Source: Apostichopus japonicus
Taxonomy: Eukaryota > Echinodermata > Holothuroidea > Aspidochirotida > Stichopodidae
Length of the DNA stretch: 64,000 nucleotides
Assembly: GCF_037975245.1 (NCBI RefSeq)
Contig: NC_092565.1
Location: 9,282,499-9,346,498 of the forward strand
Direction: 5' to 3'
Shown piece by piece: positions 1 through 13,300 of this stretch (position 1 is the stretch's first letter; every line of letters begins with the position of its first letter). Under the pieces are notes generated by a model. That model ran no database searches. It was not told where the DNA came from and worked only from the letters and a program-made list of their open reading frames with translations. The position numbers and the translations under genes are program-made.

Positions 1-3000
1 TACCTCACCTTTTAGTCTAGTGTGGGTGACCTTAAATGCTTACGGTCACACTAGTATAATTACCACTTGTTTACCAAGAAAGCCTACTTTGGAGATTGCT
101 GCCTAATATGGTCATGTGGTCATCATTATCATTATTCATCACAGTGGGGCTATATAGGTTCAATCTGCGTACCAGTGAAGGAGGGTGCACAGATATGTGC
201 TTTTCTTTACAAAATATAGTATCGCCTACTTGTGTAGGCTGCAATTAACATATATTATTGTCGTTTTGCTTCAAAGACTAACAATTATACCGTGCAATTG
301 TGTGTCTAAATTTTTTTTCATTCGAGGTGCGATGAATAATCCAAAGCTTGTTTTATTTCTATTTTGAGTGCATCTTGCGGCAAGTATGTGAATATTATGC
401 AGAAAATCGTAGTCACAGATGTCACATAATACAGAGGTTCGGTTCGAATTTCGGGCAAAAATCTTCAAATCCAAATCTACAAATTCTACTTAACCTCTCA
501 AGTTCGTCTAAGAGTCAGATTTCATAGGGTCATATCAATAATTAAAACTTGTAAATAAATGGAAATTTGACGTTCAAAGTGTTGGTAAATACAAAACACC
601 CCCCCCCCCTCTCACCAAGGCAGAAACATATAGATCCAAGCAGGGTATTTTGATATACATAAACTGATACCAGTTTACATCAGAGGTTTTACAATGTGCA
701 GCAATTGTTCCATTCGTGACATATAACTTTGACCAGTGCAGGCACTAGGCCGGTAGGAGCGGTGCTTACTCACGGGGCCCTGACCCCAAGGCGGGCCCGG
801 TGTCAATGACAGGAAAATATGCCCACCAATCGGCTGAGCAAAAGTTTAAATATCAGAAGATTTTATTGGTTTGCTCTATAAATACTGCTAATAAATACTA
901 TTCAGTAATGTTCCACACCGGATACCATCAAATGGGAACTGAAACGAAATTCTGTCCTCAACAGAGGAAGCCTGACAGTGCCATAACTTGCAATTGTCGA
1001 GGTGGCAAAATAAATTCTCACTGAACTTCAAACGATGGTTGGGCTTAAGGAGGGGGGGGGGGGGCGTGGACTCTCCTTTAGCTTTGACTAGACTAATTTC
1101 GGCATAAATGTGATATATTCCGTGCGAGTATCCTACTATGGTGACGTCATTTGTAAGTTTACGTAAAACGATTAAGGCTCAAGACTGTTAAATATACTCT
1201 CTCACTTCTTCAAAGTTAAAAATGCGTTTTACAGACAGACTCATAACGTTTTCTCTTTTCGAGACATGTTATTGTCTTATTTAACATCTACTCAATGAAC
1301 TGTGCCTTGGGCTTTATCCCACTGTATCCCTCACTCTCGTCAGGCCTGTATACATCCCACTCCCCTGATTCACGCCCTCACCCAACCCCTCTACCCCATC
1401 AAATTGATTTCCGCAATGACACCCCCTCTTTATCAATATAGTAAATTTCGGTATCCTTTGTTACCCAGACACATTCAGTAACTTTGTCCACCAATGATAA
1501 TCTACTGCAATCTCTCCTCCTTTACAGTTACGATCTTTTATGATCGTCAGATAAAACAATATAAATATAATTTTTCTTTGCTATACAGATGAGACGGAAA
1601 TATTTTCTTTCAACTAACCTTTGACCATGGTTCATTGGACTTTTTTTCACCCTTTTCTTTCCTTTTCTGGTTTTAATTTTAATTATCTCAGACAGCTATT
1701 TATAACCGGAAAGAACCCATAACAGATATCTCGTTATTTAAGGGTGCATGGTATGTCAAACAACGCCCTATCTCTATATATTAATAATGGATATTGTTCA
1801 GCAATAAAGAGATGTTACATTGCTATCTTGACAAACATCACCAAATTGTTTTATAGTCACATAGTATTATCTAAAGTTGAACATAAACTCGTCTTATGTA
1901 AACATAAAATGACAGCAATTGGTTCATGTTATCGCCTAAAGCAACTTTATTATGAAGATAAAAAATATGACAGGTGATATAATTGCTTCGAGACAAAGAA
2001 AACACTGTTGACGTTAATGTATACTTCTATATATGATCTGAGATGAACAGATGGATATATGCACGTCCAGGGGCCTTAAACTTTGTGTAAGTCAAAAGGG
2101 TTGGTGCATGCTACTATATCATAAAACGGGATGTAGTTTCGGACGACAACGTGTTTAAACAAAGCTGCGTAATTAACTAACCGACTAATTAGTCGAAACA
2201 CGGTACTTACTAATTTATCAATTCGAAGTTGTTTCTGAAGTAGGTGATTAAACTGCGTTGAAATTCGCTTATGTAAACAAATTGTCAGAAGTGCTATTGC
2301 TGTTTGTTTATGGTATATCATATCTCGACAATATCAAACAGGATGGCGCTGAAAGAAGACAATTTTAATATATCGTGTTTCCCAATTCTACCGTGAGTGG
2401 GTTGGGTGAGGGTCAGAGGTTAAAGGGTAAATATTGACTGAGAATGAGATTGAGCAGAAATGCGCTTATTTTCAACCGCATTTATTACTGTCCATACCAT
2501 GGTGATACTGTACCAAGGCATTTTTTTTTTTTAAAATAAAATAAAGTTACGATTGTAAGAATTGTTCGAAGACAATCCATGAAAATAGTCCAAACTGATT
2601 AAAGTGTTTACGCGTATATGCCTTTGTCTCGTAACCCCCTCATCCTCACCCCCCCCCCCCCGAATCACAAACTGCATTTAAACACGTCTCCTACGATATA
2701 AAATCGAAAATGCAAACGGTCCAGCGAACAAAAATATTGCATCTGGACCAACTCTTACCCAGGAGTCTCCTCCCCATACAGCCATCATCTCCAACGACTC
2801 AATATCTTAGGTTTAAACTTGATAGGTCAAAACACGAATACAAATGTTACTGAATTATGTGATTTATTCTTAACTTGTATAGTTATTGGTTAGGCGTTAT
2901 TACATCTTTTCAAACAGAAACATCAAGGAATTTTAATATTACACTTATGAAACATTAAAAACTTGAAATCCAGCTGGCGGTAAGTATCATGTAAAAGTCA

Positions 3001-5707
3001 TACAATGTGGTGACTTTATCAGTTACTGACCAGATGCTCGGTTCCGGATTTCCGGGCAAATGTCTTCTTGCTGTCCCACCCTTCCCACCCCTCCAAGAAC
3101 TTTGACGCCCTCTTTGACCATCGATACGCCTTCAGATTTCATACGCATAGGATGGCACATGATATGTAACTATATGAATAAACAGAGTTCATATAGTAAC
3201 ATTAATGTTTATGTACGTATAAGTTCCCTTTCATAAAGAAGGAAATATATAGGCGCTAAATACCGGTATATTTTATTGCCTCAGTTCGTTTTGCACCTCG
3301 AAGAATCCCCTCTGGATTTGCCGTATCTATCGTTTCATACCAATCTCCTCAATAGTATAAGACCATCAACGCATCGTGACAGAGTTATATACGCAATTTG
3401 CTTTCAAGAATCCAGAGGAACATTGTATTGTCAAACAACAGATGAAAACACATATATTCCTGCGACATCTCTGGGCACGCAAGGAAAGTTACGTAATACT
3501 ATGAAACATGCATGCTCACATATATAGCAATCGGGAATTTCATCAGGAAAAGTGTCTACCTGCTAAGAACAGTATTGCCGCTAGGATCAGAGAAACCGAA
3601 GACGTAGCCAGCTTGAGCTGTTGGGGGCCCCCAACGCGCTAAATGTGGCACATGTTTCAGGGTCCCATGTGCCTTCGGTAAGATCACTGAGCCGGTCGTA
3701 ATTTATGCCTTAGTCCGCCCTCTGAGTGCTTTCCCGGGCAAGTATTTCTAGTTTAAATATCGAACAATCTCTTTTAATAGACTTGGCATTCTATTATAAC
3801 ATAACATTACATAATAACATAACATATTTTCCCCTTCATTTTTTTTTCTTTTACAAGGGTTACAGATTTTCGTACATCCAGACATAGCTGGACATTGATC
3901 TCACAGCTAAATATATCTCTTTTGTCGAGACGTGGTATATAGACAATTGTCTGGTTAATAGATATCTACAAGGCAATTTCATCATGTTTGTATTAGCAGT
4001 GGTTTTGTCTACGTCAAAGACTGTCAATGTATTCATCGCCTTCTTCGAACTTGATTTAAAGTCGTCAGGCTTATTATAATTAATAGGCACCCATGCATAT
4101 TTAAAAAACAAACCAAGTGATATAGCGTTCATATTGGAGACACCCTGAAGAAAATGGTATTCACTCGTGTCAGACGATAGTCAGGAACAAATAATACTAA
4201 AGGAACTGAATGTTTGTTATTTGATAAACAGTACAGACAATAGCATCAAACGAATGCCGCTCTTTTAATAAAGCTAGTTTTCGCATAAAGTAAAGTACCA
4301 CATAAGCACTCTGACATGAATTTCACAACCGTTTGAATCACGGCACAAAGAAATGAAAAATAAAAAATAAAAATAAAAAAACAGAAAAAATGCCTCATTC
4401 GTTATGCTATAGGGAGTGATAATGTATTGCAACGGTTCGTTTCGATCTATTGATCACCGATATTACATACGCAGCAAATTAACATCGAAAATTCTTCAAA
4501 AATTCTATTTTTCACAAAAAACTCAAACGGCAGGGGAAACTCCTCCCCTAATAACCCCTCCCCTAGCCTACACCCGTCAAACACAGGTGCATGCGCACCT
4601 GCTTCACTTTTTAGTTAGCCTATACCCTATTCTGAAGAAATATGCAGATAAATGTGTGCATGTTACCTTGTACTGCCAAAATATTTGGAGTGATTTAACG
4701 ATGCGATATATATATATATACAATAACATATATATATATATACAAATACAATTATTAGAAATGTTTCATGACCTCATAGTGATTCATATAAGAGTAATGC
4801 CTGACGTCATTCTCCCTATACACGTGAAATGCCCCACCCCCTCCCAACTACGTTACTAGTTTCATTTAACCCAGTGACCCTTCCACATCTGGAAATTGAA
4901 ATTTAAGGTTTGGTAACCTTGAATTGAAAAGAAGAACTTATCAGGGTTTGTAATATCTAAGAATTACAAGCCGTCGTCCCTGTGACGCTATAATAATTAC
5001 GGTTTGTCACTCTTTATTATATTCCAACTATTTGTTGCCACTTGGACAATTTTTTACCACATAGGATTATATTCCATTCACGCATTTTCAGTGGGTTCAT
5101 ATATCACAGTTTAATGACCTAAATGGTATTTGTGCTCTGGTACTTTTTTTGTGAAGAGGAATTCTAGTTAAATTATATTTATGAAAAGGTTGTTATTAAC
5201 ACACTCGTTGTCCCTGCATACGCAGCTCTTAGAGACCTACAACTAATTTTTAAAGCGGTTTATACCGCCTACATCGTATAGATTTGTCACGGCATATATT
5301 GACTAATAAGTCAATTGTCGAGATACACATGTACTGAAAGCATGATAATTAATAGATAGCCTTGTTTAAACTTCATATCTGTCTCAAAAATACAACTGAG
5401 GATAGTAGATTATATCGTAGATAATAATTTATCAAATATTTTATGAAATATTGCTCAAAACAATTGTAAAATAGATGCAAACATGACAGTAATATTTACA
5501 GCATATTTTGTAGTAAATAAAACTTGCAAACCTTGAAATTATTTGTGATGAAATTAATTGACTTATGTAAGCTTTAAATTCTCCCTTCAACCACATCAAG
5601 CTCAAATTATTCATTACATGACTTAAAAGGTATATACATAAATATAGACATAAATATAGAATTTATATAGCTACTGATGAACAAGGAGTTACCTCGGGAT
5701 TTATTAG

Positions 5708-5768
<61 letters not shown>

Positions 5769-7200
5769 ATGACGGCTAGATATCACTTTAAACGTGATGC
5801 GGCGCCATTCTGACTTGAACACTGACTGAGATATAGAGGGGCTTTTGTTTTTAGTCTACTGTTTACCGTGTGGCCATTTTGTGACAATTGTAGCATGCTA
5901 GGAATCCTTCATTTACACTTCTGACAAATATAGGTCTATTTTGAGACATTAATTTCAACCCTGATGCCGCATTGGGTTATCTTTCCGAACTAAGAAGCTG
6001 TCGCTATTACTTTACCCATACTGAGGTAACCAAGTTGCACACAACCGTAACCTAAAGACGGAAAAGTTAATGTCAACAATTGGTGAAGTTTCATAAAACA
6101 TGTAACTTCCAACTTCTGGGTGTTTCATCCGGTTACGTGGGTAGGTGTATATATTTATACATATACACAATATATTCACTTAGACAAAAGCTTCGGCGTC
6201 TTGAATGAATCTTTTTCTGTTTACTTAGTAGTATGTAAACGCCCTGTCTTAAATTGTACATAATGTGGGTAAGATTCACCCATGAACTTGTAGTTAGAAA
6301 ACGGGGTCACAACTACAGGAAAATTACAAAGCAAAAGGTCATAACGAGCTACAATAGACCTGCCATATAAGCAAAATGCAAGTTATGTTCTGCGTTGTAG
6401 GTAAATTTGTTCCTTTTTTCGAAGCTGACCAAGTTAAATATTTACTGATTAAGGTTTCCAAGAAACAGCTTGATTCATAGTTAACGTTTCCAGTTTGCCC
6501 TACTTACATGTAATTAATAAGTTAAATATATGAAATAGCGTCTGTGATGGGGTTTGGGTGTGGTTTGGGGAGGGCGTTTCGGATCGATTTAGATTCAATA
6601 ATTAATCGCAGTTTAATATATAGGCCTAAGCTTCATTTGGTGAAAAATAATCTAGGACTTGTCCTCGTTTGTGACGTTCACAAGGTGGGAGGGGGTTCCC
6701 TCCTTTATAGTCAGACAGTCGGTAAATTTGTAACATTCAGTCGGGGAAGAATTAGATCACTCCACCGCGCCCAGGACGCCACTTGTCGGGGATCCAGGAG
6801 GTGTGAGACGATACACCGCCCTATTAACTTAGACACCCCTCTTTTATAAAATCCTGGATCCACCTCTGGCCCTTCCGTGAAAGGTTCCAGCCCTTAGCGA
6901 AATCAATCGAGAGAAATCATCGTCCCACCCTCCTACCCCCCCCCCCCACCTAGAATCTGAATGAGTCAATGATCCTATGCGAGAAACTGTCATTGGTGAG
7001 GAAATCATCAGATGCCGATTTCTCTTACATACAACCATTTGGTCCAATGGGTGCACGAGAGATCTATATTTGCCAATTTAATCGACATATGTCAATTTTA
7101 TGACTTATGGCACGCTTAACGAACCATAAAAGTACTCCATAAACCATCTACTGAGAGCTATCACTGCCGAATAGGCTTTCCGTTTCACCCAGGATTTTTT
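1..7200. other. Intergenic DNA, no supported gene
   Basis: I see no exon with recognisable homology or convincing splice structure here. Open frames are short or, in the longest case (4416–4859), run through (TA)n and show no domain. The stretch contains C/G homopolymers (599–609, 1052–1064, 2649–2661), AT microsatellites and isolated TTCGGGCA-type fragments (for example near 450) that resemble the transposable element at 7.9–9.25 kb. Confidence 0.6.
5711..5765. repeat. (TA)n microsatellite
   Basis: Uninterrupted TA dinucleotide run of about 27 units. It produces a spurious Ile-Tyr open frame on the minus strand. Confidence 0.95.
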
Positions 7201-7208
7201 TTAAGGCC

Positions 7209-7472
7209 GTGGCTATTCTTACAACTAGTCGTAACAATTATTTATAAACTATTCTTACAACATCGGCGAATTCAAGCGCAGTAAAGTAAATAAAGCAACT
7301 GCGCATGTAGTAGGGGTAACACTAACCCTAACCCTAAACTTAACCCTAACCGGAAATTATGGTTACTCCTAGTCGTAAAAATAGTACTCCTTGTCGTAAA
7401 AATAGCCACGTTAAAGCAACTGCGCATGCGTATTTATAAATTATTCTTACAACTAGTTGTAAGAATAGCCAC
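7209..7472. mobile_element. MITE-like element with 21-bp TIRs and internal telomere-like repeats
   Basis: Positions 7209–7229 and 7452–7472 are perfect 21-bp inverted repeats, beginning GTGGCTATTC and ending GAATAGCCAC. The right repeat sits inside a 22-bp perfect palindrome (7444–7465). The interior has two AGCAACTGCGCATG-type copies (about 7292 and 7416), a run of CCCTAA-like units (about 7323–7350) and a repeated TCGTAAAAATAG motif. The ~264-bp size, TIRs and absence of an open frame fit a non-autonomous DNA transposon. No clear target-site duplication was identified. Confidence 0.7.
7323..7350. repeat. Interstitial telomere-like (CCCTAA) run
   Basis: Consecutive CTAACCCTAACCCTAAA-type units, slightly degenerate, inside the TIR element at 7209–7472. 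The TTAGGG complement is the common animal telomere unit. The run is too short to be a telomere. Confidence 0.8.
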
Positions 7473-8274
7473 TTTGTTTTTTTAAACGCAAGTGTTCAAG
7501 TAAGTCGTATATTAGTTGCTTACTACCACTTCCAAAATAAACAAAGGCATTGACAGTTGCAATTAATTTACGTCCAAAATACTACGAGACTGTAGGAAGT
7601 GGTACAGTTAGTGTGTAAAAATCACCATATTGGTACTAATTTAGAATCCGTACTAATTACTTAAGATATATTTTTGGTGTTATGTATGTTTATCTTCGCA
7701 CTTTCTGTGTGAGAACGTCAGGAATGTATTCGCGGAACTAGGCCATATGCTAAACACTTAGCCATTTTTGGTTTGGCGGAGTCGTAAGTTAAACTTACAG
7801 AAGCCCTAGGACCACCCAAAAGATTAGGCCTAGGCCTACAGTATGTACACTTACAAATACTGTATTATCAACATCAAGTTTGCTTTAAATTTTCCTTACT
7901 TGAAGATGGTAGACGCATAGGCGTACGGGACCATTTCAGTTTGGGGGGGCAGAACTTTTTGTGCCCGAAAGTTCCCGTGACACTATCTAAGCGGAGCGCC
8001 ACCATCGGTTGGCGCGTAGCGTACAAGAAAAATTTGGGCACACAATGCCTCTCAGATTGCCGGATACGGCACTTCTGAGGCCTTGCAAGTTGCATCTAAA
8101 CATTCTTTATTTTATAATCTCACGTTTTAGAAATTTACACTTCCCCAAAAATTTGGTATATTAGAAGAAGAAAAACTGGTAACATCACTTTGAAGGGGAA
8201 AAATGGGACAGTATATCCATGAAAAAGAAAATGTTTCTTCCATATACACTCATGTTGGGGATGTCCAGGTCACG

Positions 8275-8862
8275 GGCGGCGGAAGCACTTTTAATCTGGG
8301 GGGCACCTACATCAAAGGGCACTTTGCAGAAATTCGATTGGACTGATGCAGCCCTATATTTAGTACCCTTTATAACTCTTATTGTATTATCTTACTTGTG
8401 TATACACATCACTCCATCAACGCCCCCCCCCCCCCCTATGCATACTAGCACTGCAATATCCAATACGCAAATTGGGAAACAAGGAACAAGTTTTCTCTTG
8501 AGACAAAATGAGGTGAAATCATGCTAGTTGCTAATGTAGGAATCTTCCGAATTAGACTGTTTTTTTTTCTTGTTAATATCTTAACAAATTTTCCATTCGG
8601 AATAGTTTTAAGTTTAAAGTTGTATGCACGACTATCTGAGCGGAGCGCCACCATCGGTTGGCGCGGAGCGTACTACAAAAATTATTGGTTTTACAAACCC
8701 CTCAGATGGCCGGAAACGGCCCTTCCCGAGTGTTCATTATGGTTCCCTGGCCTCTTGCTAACTTGAGGCACCTCAATTTTTATATAGAAAAAAGGCACAT
8801 TTTTAACCTGAGGAAAAGTGGGGGGGCACGTGCCCCTGTGCTCCCCGGTTCCGCCGCCCTTG
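8275..8862. mobile_element. Nested element bounded by inverted GGGCGGCGGAA ends
   Basis: GGGCGGCGGAA at about 8276 recurs in inverted orientation (TTCCGCCGCCC) at about 8850, with G-rich sequence just inside each end. The segment lies wholly inside the composite repeat at 7917–9250 and carries the second copy of its CCACCATCGGTTGGCGCG block. I read this as a later insertion of a related family member. Confidence 0.45.
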
Positions 8863-9058
8863 GTCCAGGTAAACAATTGACTAGTTAGAAAAAAAAATTG
8901 ATCTTGCAAAAAGCGTGGTAGCCCAGATGAACTGCGCTTACAGTGGTGTTACAGGGAAATATTCGGGCATAATGATGCTGAATAAAGAAAATCATGGAAT
9001 TGTCTGGCAAAAATTTGAAAAAGATTCGGGCAAGCTACTGCATATTTATATTCCAGAT

Positions 9059-9102
9059 GACAAGAAATTCGGGCAAAAGTCCTGAAAAATTCGGGCAGCC
9101 TA

Positions 9103-9135
<33 letters not shown>

Positions 9136-9193
9136 TTTTTTTCTCCTCTTAGGCTGCCCGAATTTTTCAGGACTTTTGCCCGAATTTCTTGTC
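9059..9193. repeat. Perfect 43-bp inverted repeat around a poly-A/(TA)n loop
   Basis: The left arm 9059–9101 and right arm 9151–9193 are exact reverse complements over 43 bp. The match continues outward with mismatches. The ~49-bp loop is a poly-A run, (TA)n, then a T-rich segment. The arms contain TTCGGGCA repeats also seen at 8970–9040. A transcript through it would form a long hairpin. Confidence 0.95.
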
Positions 9194-9257
9194 CTCTGGA
9201 AATTTGGGGGGGCAGTCTGCCCCCCTGCCCCCCCGCCTCGTACGCCTATGGGTAGAC

Positions 9258-10257
9258 GTGTTGAACGACAGGTGCTGTCAATGAAAATTTTATGATTTAC
9301 TAAGCCTTATGTCAATTTCCTCATGGTGCAAAATGTCAGAAGACAAATTGAAAGAGAACATATAAATATTGGGGTATTATGCAGGTCCTGCTTAACTCCA
9401 CTTGCAAAAATATTAGGCCTGTCAAAGTATAAGAAACTTAAGTTACTTAGTAGCAAGAATCTTAATCAGAGCAGTTGTTCAACATGATGTGTAGAAGTGA
9501 CCAAAACATCTAAAATTGGCAGTAATTTAACAAAAACAAGGATAGAGTAATTTAAGGCTTCATAATTGCCAAGGATACAGCAGGCAACCTAAACTTTTTG
9601 CAGCGAAGCAGAGTAACATATTTCATGAGATTGGATCCATTTCAGGTAGGCCTATGATGTGATCAATTGTACATTGCGTAGCTACAGAACAATAAACATT
9701 TTGAGATCAGTACATTTCTGAGGAACTATACAGCTATATGAAAAACTCATACAGTTGAGTGATTTGGATTTTTCCTTGATAGACATCGTTGATCAAATCA
9801 GTTTGTCAATTATGAGCCAACCATGCTGTATAACATATCATGCAGTATATGAACACTGTGCATGTATCCAAGCTGTAAATATATAGGAACCCATACCTCA
9901 GCAACATATAACTGCATCTGTTATACTCACATATATCCAACAATATTTATGGTTTGAAATGGTATGGTGATCCCTGATTCTGATGAATTACAAGGTTAAA
10001 TGAAATACTTAAGCCTGTGTTAATATAACACAAGATCCTGGGAGTAGATAACAATTAATTGAGCTCCTAGAAATCTTTCACAGCTATTTCCCATAAATTA
10101 TGTGATTTTCCTTATATTTTTGTTGTTATGATGGAAAATCAAAGTAATGATATAAAATGGAATGCACCCTAGCTACCTACAGTTTTCACTGTTATCTACA
10201 ATGTTTATTAACATGATTTTAATTGTCTAAATATCTCTAACTTTGCTTGATTTTCAG
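9258..10257. other. Upstream region of FAM204A
   Basis: No coding sequence is recognised. The FAM204A promoter and a non-coding first exon probably lie here or further left, because a good acceptor (TTGATTTTCAG, ending 10257) precedes the first coding exon. I could not identify a defined TATA box or initiator. Confidence 0.4.
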
Positions 10258-10364
10258 GTACCAAGTAACCTTCACCCCACAAGCAAAAGTTTGAGAGGAA
10301 CTTGTAAACTTCCTCTCAGAAAAATTTGTCTTAAGCAGCACCCCCCCCCCCCCCAACAAAAAAA
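10258..10364 (+). other. FAM204A: Probable 5' UTR part of FAM204A first coding exon
   Basis: Begins after the acceptor TTTTCAG ending at 10257 and runs to the ATG at 10365. It contains a C14 homopolymer followed by an A-rich stretch immediately before the start codon. The true 5' end of the mRNA is not visible. Confidence 0.5.
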
Positions 10365-13300
10365 ATGTTAGCAATTATACCTGACTATGGTGATTCTGAC
10401 TCAGAGAACAGTGATGATTCAGAAACTGAGGCAAAAGGACAAGATGGTGATGATTCTAGTCATATGACATCAAAGGACTGTCCCAGGTTAGACGTTTGTC
10501 TTCCTCTAGAGAAGAAAGGAGATCTGTCTCTTAGCAAGGCTGATAGTAACTTGAAGAAATCACCAGAAAGGGAGAGGATGGATGCTCAATCTACATCATC
10601 ATTACCACCTCTCAAACCAGAACAAGCATCTGTCATTGTGAGTTCAATGCCATCTTGTTTCAATTCATCTTTAATCTTGTTCTAGCTTTGTTCCTTATTT
10701 GGTCATGTATTTTCAGGACTATATATGTAAGTGCTATTCACTTTCTGTTAGATATAGTGGTCAAGTGTATACTCAACATTGCCAAATATTATCTATTTAA
10801 CTCTTTTAGTTTGAACCATGAAGTTTCATGACCACCATTATGAATTGTGTGTAGTACAATATACCTGAAACCACTAGAACCATGTCATGTAGGAATGTAG
10901 GACAAGGCTTTAAGAAAGCTATAGAAGTGAAGGAAAGTAATGAATTTAGTGCAACAATTCAAAAACTTGTCACAATATACAATGTAGATTCTTACAGCTG
11001 AAGATTAATTATATCATATTAAAATTCTCATCAATTGCACAGAACAGATTGATAATAAGCCTGTTCTCTGGTAAACATAAATTTATATGAGTTGCATCAA
11101 AGAAGTGATAATCTCTTTAGGACACAGGTTAATACTGGAGACAACATCAATCTAGTGATACATTTCTGAGTAAAGCCTGCGTTCAATCAAAGTGGACACA
11201 TATCCAACCATCATCTTAAGTTTATATGACAGAGGTCTTTGTAAAGAAAAACAAAACCCATGCAAACAGCTAAGAAATTTCATGTTCCAGTGGGGAGATA
11301 TCGTAATATATCATTTCTGTGAGCCGTCAGTTACTCATTGTGCAATTATATGGAATCATAGAGTCATAGCAGCCAACAGGATCTGAAACCAATTTTACTA
11401 TCTCCTTGTTTTTTTTTCATATTTGCAAGGTAGAATGTTAACAATTTATACACTGAAAACCAGTGCCATCATAAGGCCATATTAAGAAGTTAAATATGTT
11501 GGAATGAGTGTGCATAATTTGCAAAACCCAGATCTCCATTACAGAAAACAAACTCTGTAATAAATAAGGAAATACATAATACATTGAAGCACATGGGGAT
11601 CAATAGTACACATTTATGAATAGTAAACTAATGTTCATTAGGGGAACCATCAGAGTACATCGTTGTAGTAAGTTCAAATATAGCACATAATGAAAGATTG
11701 AACCATGGCTCATACAAGTTGCTGGTCAAAACAGTTGGATTTAAAATCAACAGAGATTTTCCTTAGCATCGAGGGGTCAAATCGACTTTCCACTTTCGAA
11801 ACACAAATAATACTGACCAGCGTAATACTGATGTACACTGTTGTATGATACACATTTATATCATTTGGAGTGTTGATATATATAAGACATTTATATAGCG
11901 CCATAACTAAAACGTTATTCTAGGAAAAAATTAAAACAAACAAATGAACAAAAACAAGCAACATGACAGAAAATAGAAAAGAGGATTACTTAAAGGCCTC
12001 ATATGTCATGCCAACAGATAACTGTCTAATATTTATAGAGAATTCAGTGTTGATGCATTGCACTGGTTGCTGAGCTGCATTATTCAGTTGACAGGTTGTT
12101 TTGGGGTGCTATATTAAATTGAACAAACCCTTTATTAATGCTGGACATAGATTATTACTGTAGCATTGTAGATAAAAAATATTTGTCTTCATACTTTAAC
12201 ATTTTTGTCAATCACACTAGCTACAGGTTTTACTTTGATTCAGTTAACAGCTGTATGTGTTTGTGCTCTTACTTGATAAAGGATCACCTAAGGGTCTCCT
12301 TTATTTGTGCATTTGACATGACACTTATGGAAGTTGATCTGCTAGATTTTCATGTTTGGTATACATGTTTGAATGCTGTTTTGCTATGCTCTGAGTATCT
12401 ATGCTTAGACAGGTCAATTGTAAAATGCATATAAAGATAAATGTTTAAAAAAAAAAAAATTTGAAGATGCATTTTATTTTTTGATTTCAGTTTTAACTGT
12501 TGCTACAGTACTTGGTACTACATTTTGAATGCACGATAATCTTCATCCAGTCAAATTAGACAGTATGCAGTCTTAAAATAATTCTTATTACTGAAACTTG
12601 TTCATTAAATTTTGTCAGAGATATCTAGCTCTGAAGAGGAGAAAAGATGAAGAACTGAAGGCCCTGGAAGAGGCAGATGAATTTGAGAGAAGACGAGAAA
12701 GTACGAAAAGAAAGAAAAAGAGAGGTAGAAAACAACTTGAAGTGCAACATAAATTAGCTATCGACACACTTAATATAAGACATCAGAAATGATCACAATA
12801 ATACCAAAGTATATCAACTATAGCAGGCTAGTATGTGTGAATATTCATATCTCAGAAAGAGGTTATATCATCAAGGCCTTGTATGTAGTTAAACATTAGA
12901 ACTCTTTCCAAAACACCAGAGGGATATGCTGGTGGCAGATGATATGTCAGTCATATGGAGGAGGAAATTATTGTACACTGTTAGTTGACAGATCCATCTC
13001 GATACCTTGTCCCTAACTCTACATGTGGTTACTTGAAGATAAACTACTCTTTTGTTTTTGTAGCAGATGAAACCCTTGGTTACTCCAGGAAGTGGGATCA
13101 AATTAGATGGTCTGAGATGTCATTACTATATAACAGATGTTCCACATGTTTCCAATTGGAATGTTATTGATTTATCCATAAAATGTGATATATTTAGAAT
13201 GTTTGTTTTGTAGCTGTCAATATTCTCTAAATCTTAGAATTTCATCAATATCCATCTTTATGTAAAAAAAAAAATTATCCCCCCCCTTATCAATAACAAA

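Larger units (their letters stand above)
7917..9250. mobile_element. Composite foldback-type repeat element
   Basis: The left end (CATAGGCGTACG, 7917–7928) is repeated inverted at the right end (CGTACGCCTATG, about 9239–9250). G- and C-rich runs just inside both ends mirror one another. The interior contains two diverged direct copies of a GAGCGGAGCGCCACCATCGG block (about 7991 and 8638), each followed by a related CTCAGAT-GCCGGA-ACGGC stretch, and a long hairpin near the right end. No transposase frame is visible, so this is probably a non-autonomous element, or one element inserted into another. Confidence 0.6.

Noticed and set aside
425-470. GGTTCGAATTTC resembling a tRNA box B
   Set aside because: No box A at the right distance upstream and no stem pairing; the following TTCGGGCAAAAATC resembles a repeat fragment.
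4416-4859. 147-codon plus-strand open frame, one of the longest in the window outside recognised exons
   Set aside because: It runs through a (TA)n tract, has no domain or splice support, and its composition matches the surrounding intergenic DNA.
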